64,000 nucleotides of DNA, taken from positions 47,750,483-47,814,482 of the forward strand of contig NC_083890.1 of NCBI RefSeq assembly GCF_032452875.1. Reading direction: 5' to 3'. Under the pieces are notes generated by a model. That model searched no databases. It saw nothing but the letters and a program-made list of their open reading frames with translations, and was not told the DNA's origin. The position numbers were made by a program, and so were the translations under genes. Of this stretch, positions 39,271 through 50,914 are shown piece by piece. This DNA comes from Bos javanicus. Its lineage: Eukaryota; Chordata; Mammalia; Artiodactyla; Bovidae. Each line of letters starts with the position of its first letter. Position 1 is the stretch's first letter.

Positions 39271-41999
39271 TTGTGTTCACCCTGTGGTTTAATTAGACTA
39301 CACGTGACAGGAGGGTTGCTCTGCAGAGTCCGTTGTGTGACCAATGGGGGGAATTGCTACCCAGCACATGGGTTTTTGAGAAGGAAGCTGAAAATAGCAA
39401 TTCCTGGTCTAGACAGGGCCGGGATAGTGATGAAGAGCTCGGTTTGGAATTTAAGATCGTGAGAATTTTGACATCCATATATAGGTATGTCTGTACACTG
39501 TTTATATTTCTTAGGACAATAAAATTTAGATAATCTGCCCTGTCGCTTTTTTTAATATGTGTTCGTAATCGTTAGCCCAAGTGACTAGAGTTACTATTTC
39601 CTTTTTTTTTTTTTTTTGATTTTGAGAACACCATCATTATTAGTAAGATCAAAAAGATGTTAAGATATCAAAAAGATATCTTTGCCTTAGATAAATATTT
39701 TGCTTTTGTGTAATCAGTGAGAAAATACTATGGGCTTTTAGTAGGCAGCTACGCCTATTTAAGGATTTCCCATTTCCTTTCCCAGAAGATTAAATTGTTC
39801 AAGAACAAAGAACGTGTTTCATGCTGTTTCATAGCCCATACTCAGGACTTGTGCTGTGTGTTTAAAACAGGAAAGTTCTCTCCATAGTATCAGGCTCGGT
39901 GATGAGTTTGATTAAGGGAGATTTGGATTGCCCTTGCTATTTCTGTCCACGTTTGTTTCACAGCGGTCGACTACGAAGATAAAGACTGGATGAACATATT
40001 CTATTATTTTTAGCCTACATCATCAGGTTTCTGTTTCGTCGTCACCTAGCTTATAACATTTGCTATTTCTCTTAGGGAAGCTTTTAAGATAAACTGCATA
40101 CTGTGAAAGTCGAAACTTGGTGTTTTATCCCCCTGAAAACGAACAATGACTCCCGACGACCCTTTTCCCTTTAAAAATTTAGGTCATTTGTTTGGAACTT
40201 GGAATGAATCTTCGATAGAAGCAGCGATGTAGGTAGTGATTAGGCTTTTCTAGCCACAAAGACTGTGTCACAGTCTCAGAATATCACAGTGCCAGCCGCA
40301 GAACCAGTAGTGCGTCGTGTTGTAAGCTAGTAATCAGCCGCTGTACTGAATGGGTTTTAGGTTTTTTTTTTTGAGAAATATATCCGAGTCTCACCTCGTG
40401 GGAGCTGGAACGTAGCTCTGGAAGCAGCGTGGCCAGGTGGAAATGGGGGAGGCGGAACCCCTTCGTTGCTGAAGGGAGGCTTCTGCGACTGAGGCCCCAT
40501 CCTTCCTGGTCCCCCCGTGGCCTCTCTCCTGTCTCCTCTTCTTGCTGTTACACTTACTGCTTCAAAACAGAGAGTTCTCCATCCCACTCCGCAGTGAAGG
40601 CTCACAGTTTCTGGTCTGGTGCTAAAGAGATTTTGAAGTTTTTTTTCAGTGATTTGTTGTGGATAAGCAGTAAGACGAGAGAATTCCTTCTCACCACCGC
40701 CCACAGACACATGTCTAACGTACTCACGGGATGGTGGTAATTCTTTAAACCCAACTGCTGAAGAAAGGGGTCTCCGTCTGCAGATTCTGAGAGCTCCCAC
40801 GACGTTCGTGCCCTGGTTCTCTAAGGCGGGACATGCTGTGAGCCGCCAAGTTGGCCGTGAGGTTGGCTGCCCACCACCTCGCACTGGGGCTGGAGGAGTG
40901 ACGGAGGGCTGGGGCGAGCAGCCCTCAGGCTCTGTTTTCAGTTCTTTTCTTCCCTTCTCTCTTGCACCAGCGGATCCTCCCATCACAGACGTGCGTGAAG
41001 CGAGGCAGGGTGGGGGTGGAGATCCCAGGCCCCCGTGGTGTCTCCCATCCAAGGAGGATAGCGAGGCGCCTTCCTCTCTTCTGCATCAGACAGCGTGTGT
41101 TTGCCTGGATCTCTTGTGTTAGTCTTGGGTTCGTGGTCTTACCGTCTCACGGATGAGCACAGAGTGAGACCACACGTGAGTGTGGAAGGCACGGTGATTC
41201 TTGGGACCAGGTGGGTGTGAGAACCTCTCTCGCCCCCGGCACTCCCCTCCCCCCGATCTCATCTGGACTTTCAGAAGTCTCAGCGCACTTGACAGCATTC
41301 TGAGTGGCTGCTGGCTGCAGATGACCTTGCGCCATGGAGGTGGTCAGGGTGTCATCCTCATAGGAGGCCCAGGGTCAAAGATGCGCGAGTTACGCTTGAT
41401 AAACCAGGTGACCTGGTTATATTTTACTTTTGTGACTATTTTTATTTTGTGACCCCCAATCTTTAAAATGTTGCAAGATGTCAGCTGAGTGGCGGGAATT
41501 AAGGAAGGACCTGATCCTCAGCCTCAAATGTATGGTGGGGACCGAAGGGAGAGAGCGCCCCGAGGGGAAGGCGGGCACTGTACCTGTGCCTGCCTGGGAG
41601 CATCTGGTTTCAGTTTTAGTAAAGAAAAGGGCAAGTTCCTCTTTTGGAAAAAAATTCAAGGTTACAGCAAGTCCAAAAGTAAGAGGCAATATTCATAGTT
41701 GAAGCAGCCAGTGGACTGGCTGAGCCAGACCTAGGTGCCCAGTGATTAAATGTGTACAGAAGAAAAAAATGCATGTTTCAAACATTAGTTAGAATCAAAC
41801 TAATTGTCTTTAATTTTTCAGAAGATGAAAAGATGCAAACTTAAAGCTTATGCAGAATCATTAATTTAACATACTACAAATGTACTAGAACTGACCCCTA
41901 AACTGGACAACCCCCCCGCCACCATCCTCAGGCCCCACACTAATCCTTCCTTTAGCTGCCACTCCGTCCACCTGCTCACGCTCATAACGAAATGCCCGG
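39271..41999. other. Unannotated intergenic sequence with a GC-rich island-like part
   Basis: 39271-40380 is AT-rich with a poly-T at about 39602-39617. 40380-41700 is richer in G+C and open in several frames, including a 231-codon minus-strand frame (40357-41052). Its translation is Pro/Gly/Arg-rich without a domain I recognise and ends in a T-run-derived lysine stretch. I see no splice or homology support for a gene. Confidence 0.4.
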
Positions 42000-43270
42000 A
42001 AGGACTCTGGATGTTCGGTGCTGTTTGCACTTCTCTTCCCGGCCTTCTTCCCTGAGCCCAGCCTGGAGCCCCTCCCAGGCCCTGCGCCCCTCCCCGTCCT
42101 CCCTTCCACTGACGCCCCTCTTGTCAGCACCCCCAACAGCCGCCATCGGGCCAGATCCCTGCTCTGTCCTCTTTCGCCCCTCTGTGGTCAGCAGGTGACC
42201 CCTCCCTCCTCGGGGGTCCCTCTCCCCAGGGCGTCCTGGTGGACGCAGTGCCGCTCTGCCTCCCCCCGCTGTGGGGACTCCTCTGCTCTCACACTGTTGC
42301 CGTGCCTCTCAGTCGGGTCTCCAGCCTGTTCTCTGCCCTGAAGCTGGGCCCATGATTCTATCAACGCCCCAGCTTGTACCTGCAGCCCTGACTTTGCCCT
42401 CACAGATTCACTGCCTGGTCAGCATCTCCAGTTAGGGATCCAGGACATCTGTCAGGCTCCAGTGCCTGAACCTCCTGCCCCCTGCTCCTCTCCAGCCTGC
42501 TCCCCCAGACTTCCCATCGCCGTGTGCAGCATCAGCTATTTATCCAGTTGTGTGAATCAAAGTCTGGACTTGGGTTCTTCTCGAAGACCCCATGCCCGAC
42601 CCAGCAGCTTGCCAGTCGGCTCTGCCTTGCTGTGCGGCTCCTGCTCAGTCGCCGGGGCGCCCGCCTCCACTGCAGCCCTGCTCTCAGCCACCCGCTGCCC
42701 CCCTGCTTCCTGCCCACTCTCCCTGCCCGTTGTCCTGTCACCCCCCAGCCCCACCCAGTCCATTTTTCTTACTGCAGCCATGGATCTTTCAGAAGGCACA
42801 AACCAGATCTGCCACCCACCACCTTAAACCCTCTACTGACACCCTCTCGCTCGCAGTGAAACCCAGAGCCCTGACCCGTGGCTGACGGGGTCCTGTCGAT
42901 GTCACGGCTCGTCTCCCTCCCCGCGCGCCTCGCCGAGTCTCCTCCAGCCACACCGTGGTTCTCTCTGCCCTTCAGACACATCTGAGCTTGTCTCCACCTG
43001 GGCGCCCTGCCTGCCACGCGGTGTCCACAGATCCTACCAGCTCCCTCACCACTCTTCTTAGCTGTCTGTTCACATGACGCCCCCAGCGCCCTGCTCCTCT
43101 GAGAGGCCTTCCCTGACCACTCACTCGAAAATAGCACCTTCCCATTGGTATCTAGTGTTTCCCTGACTAGAACGTGAATCCTGAGGGCAGGAAGCGTGCC
43201 TGCCTTACCCATTCTGTGTTCCCACATGTAATCCAGGCGTGTGGGGCTTGCTTATTGACCCAGTGAATGG
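42000..43270 (+). repeat. Long C-rich LINE L2-like block
   Basis: Sense order typical of the L2 3' region: TTCTTACTGCAGCCATGGAT and AGAAGGCACAAACCAGATCT (about 42765-42810), CCTCCAGCCACACCGTGGTT, GAGGCCTTCCCTGACCACTC, then CCTGAGGGCAGGAAGCGTGC. The 42430-43270 part is the more secure. The open frames on both strands (up to 152 codons) reflect C/G-rich composition. No reverse transcriptase motif remains. Confidence 0.6.
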
Positions 43271-43410
43271 ACGGACGAGTGGGTGGGTGTAATCCAGGCG
43301 TGTGGGACTTGCTCATTGACCCAGTGAATGGACGGGTGGGTGGGTGGGTGTAATCCAGGCATGTGGGACTTGCTCATTGACCCAGTGAATGGACGGACGG
43401 GTGGGTGGGT
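43228..43410 (+). repeat. 61-bp minisatellite, three copies, at the L2 3' end
   Basis: Copies at 43228-43288, 43289-43349 and 43350-43410. Each starts GTAATCCAGGC(G/A)TGTGG, contains TTGACCCAGTGAATGGACGG and ends in a GGGTGGGTG run. The AATGGACGG/GGGTGG part corresponds to the GAATGA-rich terminus of the L2 element next to it. Confidence 0.92.
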
Positions 43411-43849
43411 GGATATGCTATAGTCTAGCACCCCTTCACCTGGATCTCTTTACATCTGATTTTTAAAAAGTGTAACATGAAGCAGCTGAGATATTTCTTC
43501 AGAGCTTAATTCTACATTTGGTAATGGATTTTTAAAAATCACGTAAAGATCCTTAAACTTTTGGATGACAGTACCAGGCGTAGATGTTCCATGGAGATGG
43601 TTTCCTCTTCATCAATGTGCCTTACCATGTGGCCCTGTGGCATACTGTTGCAAGGAAAGCTAAAATCTTTCTGTAGCAACTATTGAAAACTAAAATTGAA
43701 TTATAATAGAACTGTGATGTTTCTATTAAAAAATATTTATACTTCGAAAATGTTCAGTACTTGTCATATCATTAACAAACCAAATAATCATCTCGGAGGT
43801 ACGATCCTTGTATCATAACTGAATCAGAAGAGTCTGAGAATCACGAGCT

Positions 43850-44475
43850 CTGGGATGGTTGAGGGGTCTGAGTGTTCACCGTCAACTCAAATTCTGCCTC
43901 TGCCACATAGTAACTAGGGGACCGTGGCAAGTTCCCGAACCTCCCTGTCTCAGCGTCCTCACCCGTTAAAATATTAGTTCCCGAACCTCCCTGTCTCAGC
44001 GTCCTCACCCGTTAAAATATTAGTTCCCGAACCTCCCTGTCTCAGCGTCCTCACCCGTTAAAATATTAGTTCCCGAACCTCCCTGTCTCAGTGTCCTCAC
44101 CTGTTAAATATCAGTAGTTCCCGAACCTCCCTGTCTCAGCGTCCTCACCCGTTAAAATATTAGTTCCCGAACCTCCCTGTCTCAGTGTCCTCACCTGTTA
44201 AATATCAGTAGTTCCCGAACCTCCCTGTCTCAGCATCCTCACCTGTTAAAATATCAGTAATTCCCGAACCTCCCTGTCTCAGCATCCTCACCTGTTAAAT
44301 ATCAGTAGTTCCCGAACCTCCCTGTCTCAGCGTCCTCACCCATTAAAATATCAGTAGGACAAGTACCAAAGTACCCGCTTTGTTCCAGGAATTCACTGGT
44401 TAACTTGCGTAACATATTTTAAACAGAGCCTGACATGTAAGTGCTATGTTTAATATTTGCTTTTATAAGTTTTAT
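43850..44475 (-). repeat. MIR SINE whose core expanded into a minisatellite
   Basis: Antisense. The left flank has AACTCAAATTCTGCCTCTGC and CATAGTAACTAGG. The right flank resumes with AGAGCCTGACATGTAAGTGC and TATGTTTAATATTTGC. Between them the core phrase normally present once (GTTCCCGAACCTCC... to ...GTTAAAATAT) is repeated nine times. Confidence 0.82.
43931..44356 (+). repeat. 46-49 bp minisatellite, nine copies
   Basis: Units at 43931, 43977, 44023, 44069, 44117, 44163, 44211, 44260 and 44308, ending at 44356. Each begins (G/A)TTCCCGAACCTCCCTGTC. Lengths are 46, 46, 46, 48, 46, 48, 49, 48 and 49. Variant order suggests duplication of short blocks: three identical 46-mers, then alternating 48/46/48. 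Each unit corresponds to the conserved MIR core. Confidence 0.97.
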
Positions 44476-45687
44476 ATCATCATCACCATCAGTTCTAGAT
44501 GTCCACTAGGAGATTACTCTTTGTAATCCACCCGTAAAAAGGTTGATCGGTCAAGATCATAAGTGATTTAAGCTTCCTCAAGTGAAGTCCATAGCAGTTC
44601 CCCTTGGAGCATTTAGCTCGATTAGACTCCTTTCTGTTATCCCAAAATACGTATTAAAGCCAAAGGAATACTAGTTTTATAAATCCTTACATGGCACACC
44701 CATACAGCTGGTACCACAAATGATGTCACATTTCAGGAAGACCAGCTAATATATTCCATAGACTCAAAGGTACTTCTCGGGATGAAACGTGTTTGACTTC
44801 TAGTTCCCAGGCTGGTCTTTGATTTAGACTCAGATGAGGGGAAAACTCTAGCCTTTCACATAGGTCTCTGCCGAACCCATTTTGATAGCACTTAATGTAC
44901 TGGAGTTACTCATTACCACATTTAGTAATATTGGTGAAATTTCTTCATTTCTCAAAACAAGTTTTGCTTACACCCTTTCAAAAGAATGTTACTGGTATGT
45001 GGGTAGGTTGTCTGGGGCCAGCCTCTTATCTAGAGACCAGATTCAGAAAGTCTGAGTTCATCGAAGCGACTTGGGCTGCATGCTTTTGTTTTGTTTTGTT
45101 TAATAAGCATGTATCGGTCTGGCTAAAACACAGCGCTCCCCCAGCTAGGAACAATGCCACACACATCATTTCCTGCAGTAATGGAGTTGGAAGGCAATTA
45201 TCTACTCACAAAACGGGCTGAAACAACAGTTCCTGATATTCTTCTCAAATACTTTTAACTTCCCAAGGAATCCGGAAAAAATAATTCCATGAGACGGTGT
45301 TGTGAATGAAGGTGTGACAATTCAGTTTCCTTGACGGGAGCCCAGTGACCAGCAGAAATGAATTACTACCCACTTGGCGTTACTGAGAGGGGCTCTGGCC
45401 CAGTGAGCTGCTTATCTTTGCTCCAGGAACCCTGTACTTGTGTGAGGATGGCCTTGGACTATTTGTTGTCCATTTATGGGAACCATCCCAGAGAGGACCT
45501 GCAGTTCCTGGAACTACACTTGTTTAATGACATTGTTTCCTTTTGCTCCTAAAGAGAATTTGAGACTGCTGTTTCAGACTTTCTAGATAAGAAATGTATG
45601 TTCTCTAGAAAGAATCAGTATAATACGATTTATAGTATTGTGAGAGCTTTCTCAACCCTTTGGTTCCTTTTTCTTGAATAGAGATTG
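44476..45687. other. Unannotated intergenic sequence
   Basis: No named repeat apart from a GTTTT run near 45085-45100. A 108-codon plus frame at 44895-45221 has no recognised homology. Confidence 0.45.
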
Positions 45688-46048
45688 GTGGTGGTTATTG
45701 TTCGGTTGCTAAGTCGTGTCCAATTCTTTGCATCCCCAGGGACTACAGCGTGCCAGGCTCCTCTGTCCTCTGCTATCTCCTGGAGTTGTCTCAAATTGAT
45801 GTCCATTGAGTCAGTGATGCTATCTAACCCTCTCATCCTCTGCCGCCCCTTTCTCCTTTAATCTTTCCCAGCATCAGGGTCTTTCCCAGTGAGTCAGCTC
45901 TTCACATCAGATGGCCAAAATACTGGAGCTTCAGCTCAGCATCAGTCCTTCCAATGAGTAGGCAGGGTTGATTTCCTTTAGGATTGACTGGTTTGGTCTC
46001 ATTGCAGTCCAAGGGACTCTCAAGAGTCTTCTCCAACACCACAGTTTG
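45688..46048 (-). mobile_element. BovB LINE 3' fragment
   Basis: Antisense: GTTCGGTTGCTAAGTCGTGT, GATGTCCATTGAGTCAGTGA, CAGCATCAGGGTCTTTCCCA, TCAGATGGCCAAAATACTGG, CAAGGGACTCTCAAGAGTCT. 5'-truncated 3' end. Confidence 0.9.
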
Positions 46049-46594
46049 ATTGTTAAATACTCATAGTAAGAGCTGTCTTCTCTGTGATCCTTAACCATGA
46101 AGGCGTCGCCCAGGTAGCCTAATGATATTCATGGCAAAAGTTAGCAATTGAGATGAATATTCAGACCGTGCCTTCTGGAATTCTCATCTGAAAGAAACCT
46201 TTGCCACACATTTCATCGGGGATACACACACAGGTTTTCTTCTTCATGTCCTGAGACAAAACTGGGCAGTCATTTGCATGGTGATCCTGGATGATGCCAG
46301 TTGTTAAGGTATTTGGACACTTCAGGGGGTTAACTGCCTTGAATTTCATCTGAATGTTTGTATTGACACACTTCTCGTTACTAAATACAAGGTGTAATAT
46401 GTGTGTGCAAGTATGACCAGAGCGGCAGCAGAATGAAGAGAAACTCGAACACTGATGACTCAGGGAGGTTGTAGAGGCTGTCTTCAGAAGTTTGTCACAG
46501 AAAGGTAGGCTGTATTCAGTCCAGCTGTTTGGGTTTCATAAGTATTCTCCCTGCCTGGAATGTTAGGTGTTTATTGAGTATCTTTTCATTCAAA
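46049..46594. other. Unannotated intergenic sequence
   Basis: A minus frame at 46161-46349 (62 codons, with several Cys) was inspected. I recognise no family. Confidence 0.4.
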
Positions 46595-46810
46595 TTGTTG
46601 TTGTTGTTCAGTCTCTCGGTCGTGTCCGACTCTTTGCGACCCCATGGACTGCAGCCCGCCAGGCTCCTCTGTCTGTGGGATTTCCCTGGCAAGAACACTG
46701 GAGCAGGTTGCCATTTCCTTCTCCAGGGGATCTTGCCGACCCAGGGGTTGAACCCGCATCTCCTGCACTGGCAGGCAGGTTCTTTACCACTGAACAACCA
46801 GGGAAGTCCC
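46595..46810 (-). repeat. Bov-tA SINE, full length
   Basis: Antisense: TTGTTGTTGTTCAGTCTCTC, CGTGTCCGACTCTTTGCGAC, GGTTGCCATTTCCTTCTCCA, then ACTGAACAACCAGGGAAGTC at the head. Close to consensus. Confidence 0.93.
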
Positions 46811-48189
46811 CTTTCCTTCAGATACATCAAGTCAAAAGTATTTGACTTTTTTCTCTAAGGAAATATGTAACTTAAAGACACAGTATGAAATCGGCATTTA
46901 AAAATTCTTTTTTTTTTCTGACCGTATCAGGAATGGGTTGATTCTTTGGAAATAGTGGAAATAGCTCACCTGAGACTTTCTTCCTTTAAAACATCCTTCC
47001 ACTTTGCCTGACCTCACTTGGCTGGACGGTGTTGTTGGCAGCCTCCACCTGGCTCCCAGTGGTCCACGTGTCCATGCTGTGGGCCTGTCTCCTTTGGACT
47101 CCTGAAAGCTCTGTGCAAGTCCAGAGACTGAGAAATTCCAGGTGGAAATGGGTCAGTTGCTTTCAGGTAGCAGGTGACACTCAGAATGCCTAGCGAGGAG
47201 TGTGATGAAGCTAAGTGACAAGGGCTCGTGCCCCCATGGGGTGGCTGGTGGGCGGCGGGCCGTGCAGTTCTGGGTCCTGGCTGAGGTCGATCGGGCAGGT
47301 GGAAGAGGGCCAGGCAAGGTCTTGGCGCCCTGTTCCTCCCGTGGCGTCTGCTGGGCCGGGTCCAGTGGTCGTCAGCACGGTTCAGGAGCTTATGGAGAAC
47401 AGACTGTGTCTGGAGTCTTAAGTCAGTTGCCCTGGCGTTTGGCTCTAGTTTGTATCACTGGAGTCATTCCTGTTCTCTTATCTTGGCTCACTCCCAGGAC
47501 TGGCTTAACACAACCATTAGGCCATTGTATAAATCCCAGTTACATTCATCGTCTTTCTAACGACCAGCTATGAATAATCAACACACTGAAACACTTAAAT
47601 CCTAATGGCTGCCATATACATTTAAGGATGGATGCCATTAATGTTTTCTAGTATCAACGTGATTTCCTTGGTAATACAGCAGTTCAGTAATGTAGATCAC
47701 AGTTAAATTCCAGTTTGCTCCTTGTTTTCAATTCATTGTTACCATGCTGGGTAAAGGAACGATTATGAATTTGCATTTACCATAATACCTCTTTAATAAT
47801 TACTTCAAAATGTAGAATGAAATTTTTCTAAAGCAAAAATCTATCTTAGACTGGATCTGAGGGCTGCATCACTCACCCAGTCCACATTTATTTAGTTATT
47901 ACAGCATACTTTGTGAAGAACAGGAGATGGAAGTGAAGTATAACAGTGCTGCTGCTTATAAAAACTTCTGGTGGAAAAACAAAAGCTACTTTACACGAAA
48001 TGGTTGGAAAACAATTCAGAACTAAATTTTAGACCTCTTGGATTGTGCATGAGGCAGAGACCACGGTGGCTGACATAGTTCGTTCCACCTTCCAAGGAGC
48101 CTTCGTGGAAGAGGCAGGATGTAAAAGATGAGGGCGGCGTTACTGGCCAGAAAAGAGAAGTGGGAAAAACATCAAGGAGCCTCTTTTGA
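46811..48189. other. Unannotated intergenic sequence
   Basis: A GC-rich stretch at 47200-47420 is open over 123 codons on the + strand without a recognisable domain. The rest is AT-rich. No gene supported. Confidence 0.45.
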
Positions 48190-48385
48190 ATGCCAGACTC
48201 TTTTGACAGTAGCTTCATGCACGTAATGTCATTAATCCTGCCAAGTGGACATTTATATCCCTGTGTACACATGAGAGTACTGAGGATTAGAGAGATTACG
48301 AAGTTTGCTTAAGCTCGTGCAGCTAGGTTAGGGTTGCTAATAAATGGTGGTTAAGCTTATTGGCTCTGAATTCCTGGAAGTTTGG
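48190..48385 (+). repeat. MIR SINE
   Basis: Sense: CGTAATGTCATTAATCCTGC, TGAGAGTACTGAGGATTAGA, AGTTTGCTTAAGCTCGTGCA, GCTAGGTTAGGGTTGC. Confidence 0.7.
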
Positions 48386-48439
48386 AATTTGTCTCTCTTT
48401 GTTTAGAGAGAGGAATCCCCTGTCCTGTAAACGACTGAC

Positions 48440-48555
48440 TGTATGTAATGTCTTTGAACTTCAATTTTTTTTTTCACCTGTAAACTGGGGGAAATAATAA
48501 TAGCCACCTCATAGATTTAGTGTGATGAGTAAACTAATGAGACCAAGAACTTAGC
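48440..48555 (-). repeat. MIR SINE fragment
   Basis: Antisense: CTTTGAACTTCAATTTTTTT, CACCTGTAAACTGGGGGAAA, TAATAATAGCCACCTCATAG. It lies 54 bp after a sense MIR, giving an inverted pair. Confidence 0.7.
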
Positions 48556-49834
48556 CGTTTCTGACCTACGGTATCCACCACATACGTGTTTTAAAGATAC
48601 ATATAGAGAGAATTGGAGTGAGATTCACATGTACACCTTGTCCGTCTCTAAAGCCTGTCCCTTGCAGAGGGAGCAGATGGGAAATCCAGACAGAATAAGT
48701 GCAGGCAGCATGTCTGCTGAAGAGAGGCGGAGCCCCTCCTGCCTGAGCGGGGGTCAGGCTGGTGAGGGAGGGAGAGCAACGGGGAAAGTCTGCTGGAAGC
48801 TGAGGCTGAGGGGGATCAGCCGCCGGGCAGAGGGTGAAGGCTGGGGGCCACAGGGGCCCCAAACGCCAGGGAGCTCGAGGACGGGGAGAGTGGGCTCGGC
48901 ACCGTGGGGGGACGGGGGGATCTGGCATGTGTCAGCACTGTGCACGGTTGGCAGCACAGGGGGCTCCCGGTGCCACCCTCCCCGCTGGGGGACCCTGTCC
49001 CGCTGCCGACGCCCCAGCCACGGCTGCCCCTCGAGGGACCCCTGACTTCCTTCGCCTCCCTGACCTCCCTCCCCTCCCTGACCTCCCTCGCCTACCAAAG
49101 CCACAGCCAACTTTAACTAGAGATGATTCTGTCTCGATTAACAGAAGTCCACAGTGTTTTATTCTACGTAAATCACAAAACTGAATGAATGAGGAAAGTG
49201 CAGTGTACCAGAGAGTGCATTAGGGTGTGATTTTTTGTCTTCAGCAGGCTTCACATGCTGTTTTACTGCCAGCCTATACTTTACAATCTGGTAAATGGAC
49301 TGCACTGCTCAAAGACGACATTTCCAACGTTACATCCTTGCCCCGTTTCTTACGTTTTCGCCGGGTATGTCCAGTTTGAATACAGTAATGCCCAATCTTC
49401 TTCCTTAGCAATATAGCCGAGTAGTTCCACCTTGTAGGTCTTACGATCATCTACAAAGGTTAATATCTGAAGATAGAAAGTAATCAGGCTGAGTATTTCC
49501 TGAGCAAATCCTTTGTTAATTAAACTAAGAGCTCTCATCTCGAGGCATAGCTGTTGCTAACATATTAAAGGAGCCCAAGTCCTGCAAATTATTAATAACT
49601 TGTATGTTCAGCCACTGGCTGGGATGAAGACTTGTAAGAGGTGTAATAACAGTGGTAGTAAATGTTAGGAAAGACTGTATCATAATGATTATGTGATCCC
49701 CAGAGAGGGGTGGGGTTGGGCCTGACCTCCTCCTCCTCAGCTGGGTCAACTTTGCATGCTGTATCAAATTATATTTTACAAAAAAAACACAAAAAACCTT
49801 GCTCACATATTCACGTATTTATCTATCTGAGCCT
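48556..49834. other. Unannotated sequence with a GC-rich patch
   Basis: 48620-49110 is G/C-rich and open in several frames on both strands (to 138 codons). It includes a short CCTCCCTGAC repeat near 49055-49092. No domain is recognised and there is no gene call. Confidence 0.4.
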
Positions 49835-49985
49835 GTCCTGTGAGGTGGACAAGAAAGGTGTTAGTATTCTCATCTGATGTAAGAGCTGAGGTTTAAAGAG
49901 GCTTTAAGTAACTCAGCTGAAATTAACTAATGGCAAATCCAAGACTCAGAATCTGGAGCTTTTTCCTCTGCCTCGTTCAGCAGCA
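49835..49985 (+). repeat. MIR SINE
   Basis: Sense: CCTGTGAGGTGGACAAG, TATTCTCATCTGATGTAAGA, GCTGAGGTTTAAAGAGGCTT, TAAGTAACTCAGC, then CAAATCCAAGACTCAGAATC. Confidence 0.75.
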
Positions 49986-50507
49986 CAGACCAAAAGCAAG
50001 ACTTGCATGAATGTAGTAAGAGCAGGTCCCTGACAGCAGTCATTTCCAAGGGCCCGTCCATGGAAGACGATGATACATGACAGGGTTTCCTCTCTGTCAT
50101 TCAGCTCTCGGGTTGATGGTGAAGTAAGATAGTGAGGGGCCCCTCAGACAGAGTTAGATGTATCCAATTTAAAGCCCTGCCTGTTACTCCCAGGCCACAT
50201 CTTTCCTACTTTTTGGTGTTCAGATAGTCTTACGAAATGATGACAGAACACGGTTATTTTGTTTTGTTTGTTAGCATCCCTACTTGATATAATAGAACTT
50301 CGGCAACACTGCATTGGGCCACAGCCTTTGTTTTAGAGATTTTTTTGAGTTCAGAATTTGAGAATCAGTGCTCTAGCATGATTTCAATATTTAGGTATTA
50401 AGAGTTTAGGCTCGCAGTGTTATTTAGTTTATGTTAAGCCGTTAAACCAGGCACTTGAATTTTTATACAAATTTAATTTTCTATCTCTCTTTTATTATCC
50501 TAAGTCA

Positions 50508-50670
50508 GTGATTCTTAGCTTTTTTGGCATAAGTCACAGATCGCTTTGAGAACCTGATGAAAACCCTGGATTCTTCTCGCACCCCCGCCTGCTGAAAGCA
50601 CACACACCAACAGTTACCAGCACAGGCTGAGTAGTTCACAGACTTGGCGGTCCCAAAACCAGGACCCTCC
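50508..50670. repeat. hAT-type DNA transposon relic, family uncertain
   Basis: CAGTGATTCTTAGCTTTTTT, GATCGCTTTGAGAACCTGAT, GAAAACCCTGGATTCTTCTC and TTCACAGACTTGGCGGTCCC resemble non-autonomous Charlie-type elements. I cannot name the subfamily. Confidence 0.5.
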
Positions 50671-50914
50671 ATGCAGTGCTGCTTGGTTTGATTGTATATC
50701 CCATTCTGTTTTGTTCGTCCTGTTTGCTCTGCTCTGTTCGGTTTTAGGGCTTATGCTGTGGCATGGTTTCACAGGAGCCAGAGTAGAAGGCTCGGTGTTA
50801 AGAACTATTTTTTGTCTGAAGGTCCCTGTACTCTGTGTGCTTTTTCAGGTAGAGCTGTCACTTGGTGGAAGACTGACGGTTATTAGACTGTGTTGGCAAG
50901 GAAGTGGGAGCGGT
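50671..50914. other. Unannotated intergenic sequence
   Basis: Short TTTTGTTCG/CTCTGTTCGG phrases. Nothing supported. Confidence 0.4.

Noticed and set aside
42000..43230. Several long proline/serine-rich frames, up to 152 codons, that could suggest a mucin-like gene
   Set aside because: The underlying DNA follows the L2 3' region, and the frames arise from C/T-rich composition on both strands.
43931..44356. Regular 46-49 bp repeats resembling a CRISPR array
   Set aside because: Units are directly contiguous with no unique spacers and match a MIR core. The host is a mammal.
48620..49110. GC-rich patch with overlapping frames on both strands
   Set aside because: No domain, no splice structure, and frames on both strands of similar length point to composition only.
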